From positions 1 through 39,658 of the forward strand of contig JAGABZ010000012.1 of NCBI GenBank assembly GCA_017614375.1: a DNA stretch of 39,658 nucleotides, written 5' to 3'. Positions 39,634 to 39,658 of the stretch are shown here, one piece after another. The position numbers and the translations under genes were made by a program. Source of the stretch: Spirochaetales bacterium. Lineage in GTDB: Bacteria > Spirochaetota > Spirochaetia > Sphaerochaetales > Sphaerochaetaceae. Numbering within the stretch: the stretch's first letter is position 1; every line of letters begins with the position of its first letter. Below the pieces are notes generated by a model, which was given only the letters and a program-made list of their open reading frames with translations, made no database searches and was not told where the DNA came from.

Positions 39634-39658
39634 GAAAACTGATTACAAGCGCGTTGCC
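39630..39658 (+). CDS. Start of a further gene (3' truncated by window edge)
   Basis: ATG 39630 overlaps the hflC stop (ATGA) and the frame stays open for nine codons, MRKLITSAL, to the end of the window. The basic start followed by hydrophobic residues could be the beginning of a signal peptide. Cotranscribed with hflKC; identity cannot be judged from this much. Confidence 0.5.

Overview
The window reads as a compact, GC-rich chromosome segment (clearly above 50% G+C by eye) from a diderm, probably anaerobic bacterium. My best guess is a spirochaete of the Treponema/Sphaerochaeta type. This is inferred from the acetate kinase with a long C-terminal extension, the many small lipoproteins with LVSC/AVSC-type lipoboxes, HflK/HflC, and the overall gene style; no 16S or ribosomal marker is present to prove it. 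Most starts have good AGGAG-type ribosome binding sites, and many genes overlap by ATGA, so the layout is strongly operonic.

Layout. 1-2739: end of asnS, a DJ-1/PfpI protein and a DUF1846 protein in one operon, facing an exported protein of unknown function on the minus strand. 3874-6274: acetate kinase, an Asp/Glu racemase-family protein and a TIGR04076 protein. 6391-12187: four consecutive lipoproteins that share a right-handed beta-helix-like region, the last fused to a metallo-beta-lactamase (ComEC-like) domain, then a HAD phosphatase. 12194-13740 (minus): murB and an SGNH-hydrolase lipoprotein. 13790-16820: cysS, then an ECF sigma factor, a zinc-binding anti-sigma factor and a small lipoprotein.

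16847-26555 is the most distinctive region. A LysR regulator is divergent from an eight-gene operon: aconitase-family hydratase, PrpF-family isomerase, a complete tripartite tricarboxylate transporter (TctC, TctB, TctA), an AtuA-family protein, a DUF4387 protein and an unrecognised 265-residue protein, ended by a strong terminator. It looks like uptake and catabolism of a tricarboxylic or unsaturated organic acid, with the last three genes supplying unknown steps.

26625-29956: valS and a membrane protein. 29957-31516 is an AT-rich island with a small ParA ATPase, a ribbon-helix-helix-like partner, repeats, a perfect inverted repeat and a terminator: a plasmid-style partition cassette inside the chromosome segment. 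31517-33899 (minus): an RsmB/NOP-type RNA methyltransferase, a DUF362 ferredoxin-type protein and a small-multidrug-export-family membrane protein. 33900-34502 holds a tRNA-Arg(TCT) and possible small ORFs. 34503-39658: a small membrane protein with a Pro/Ala/Glu tail, an ABC exporter (ATPase and permease), hflK, hflC and the first codons of another gene.

No rRNA, insertion sequence, prophage or CRISPR array was seen.
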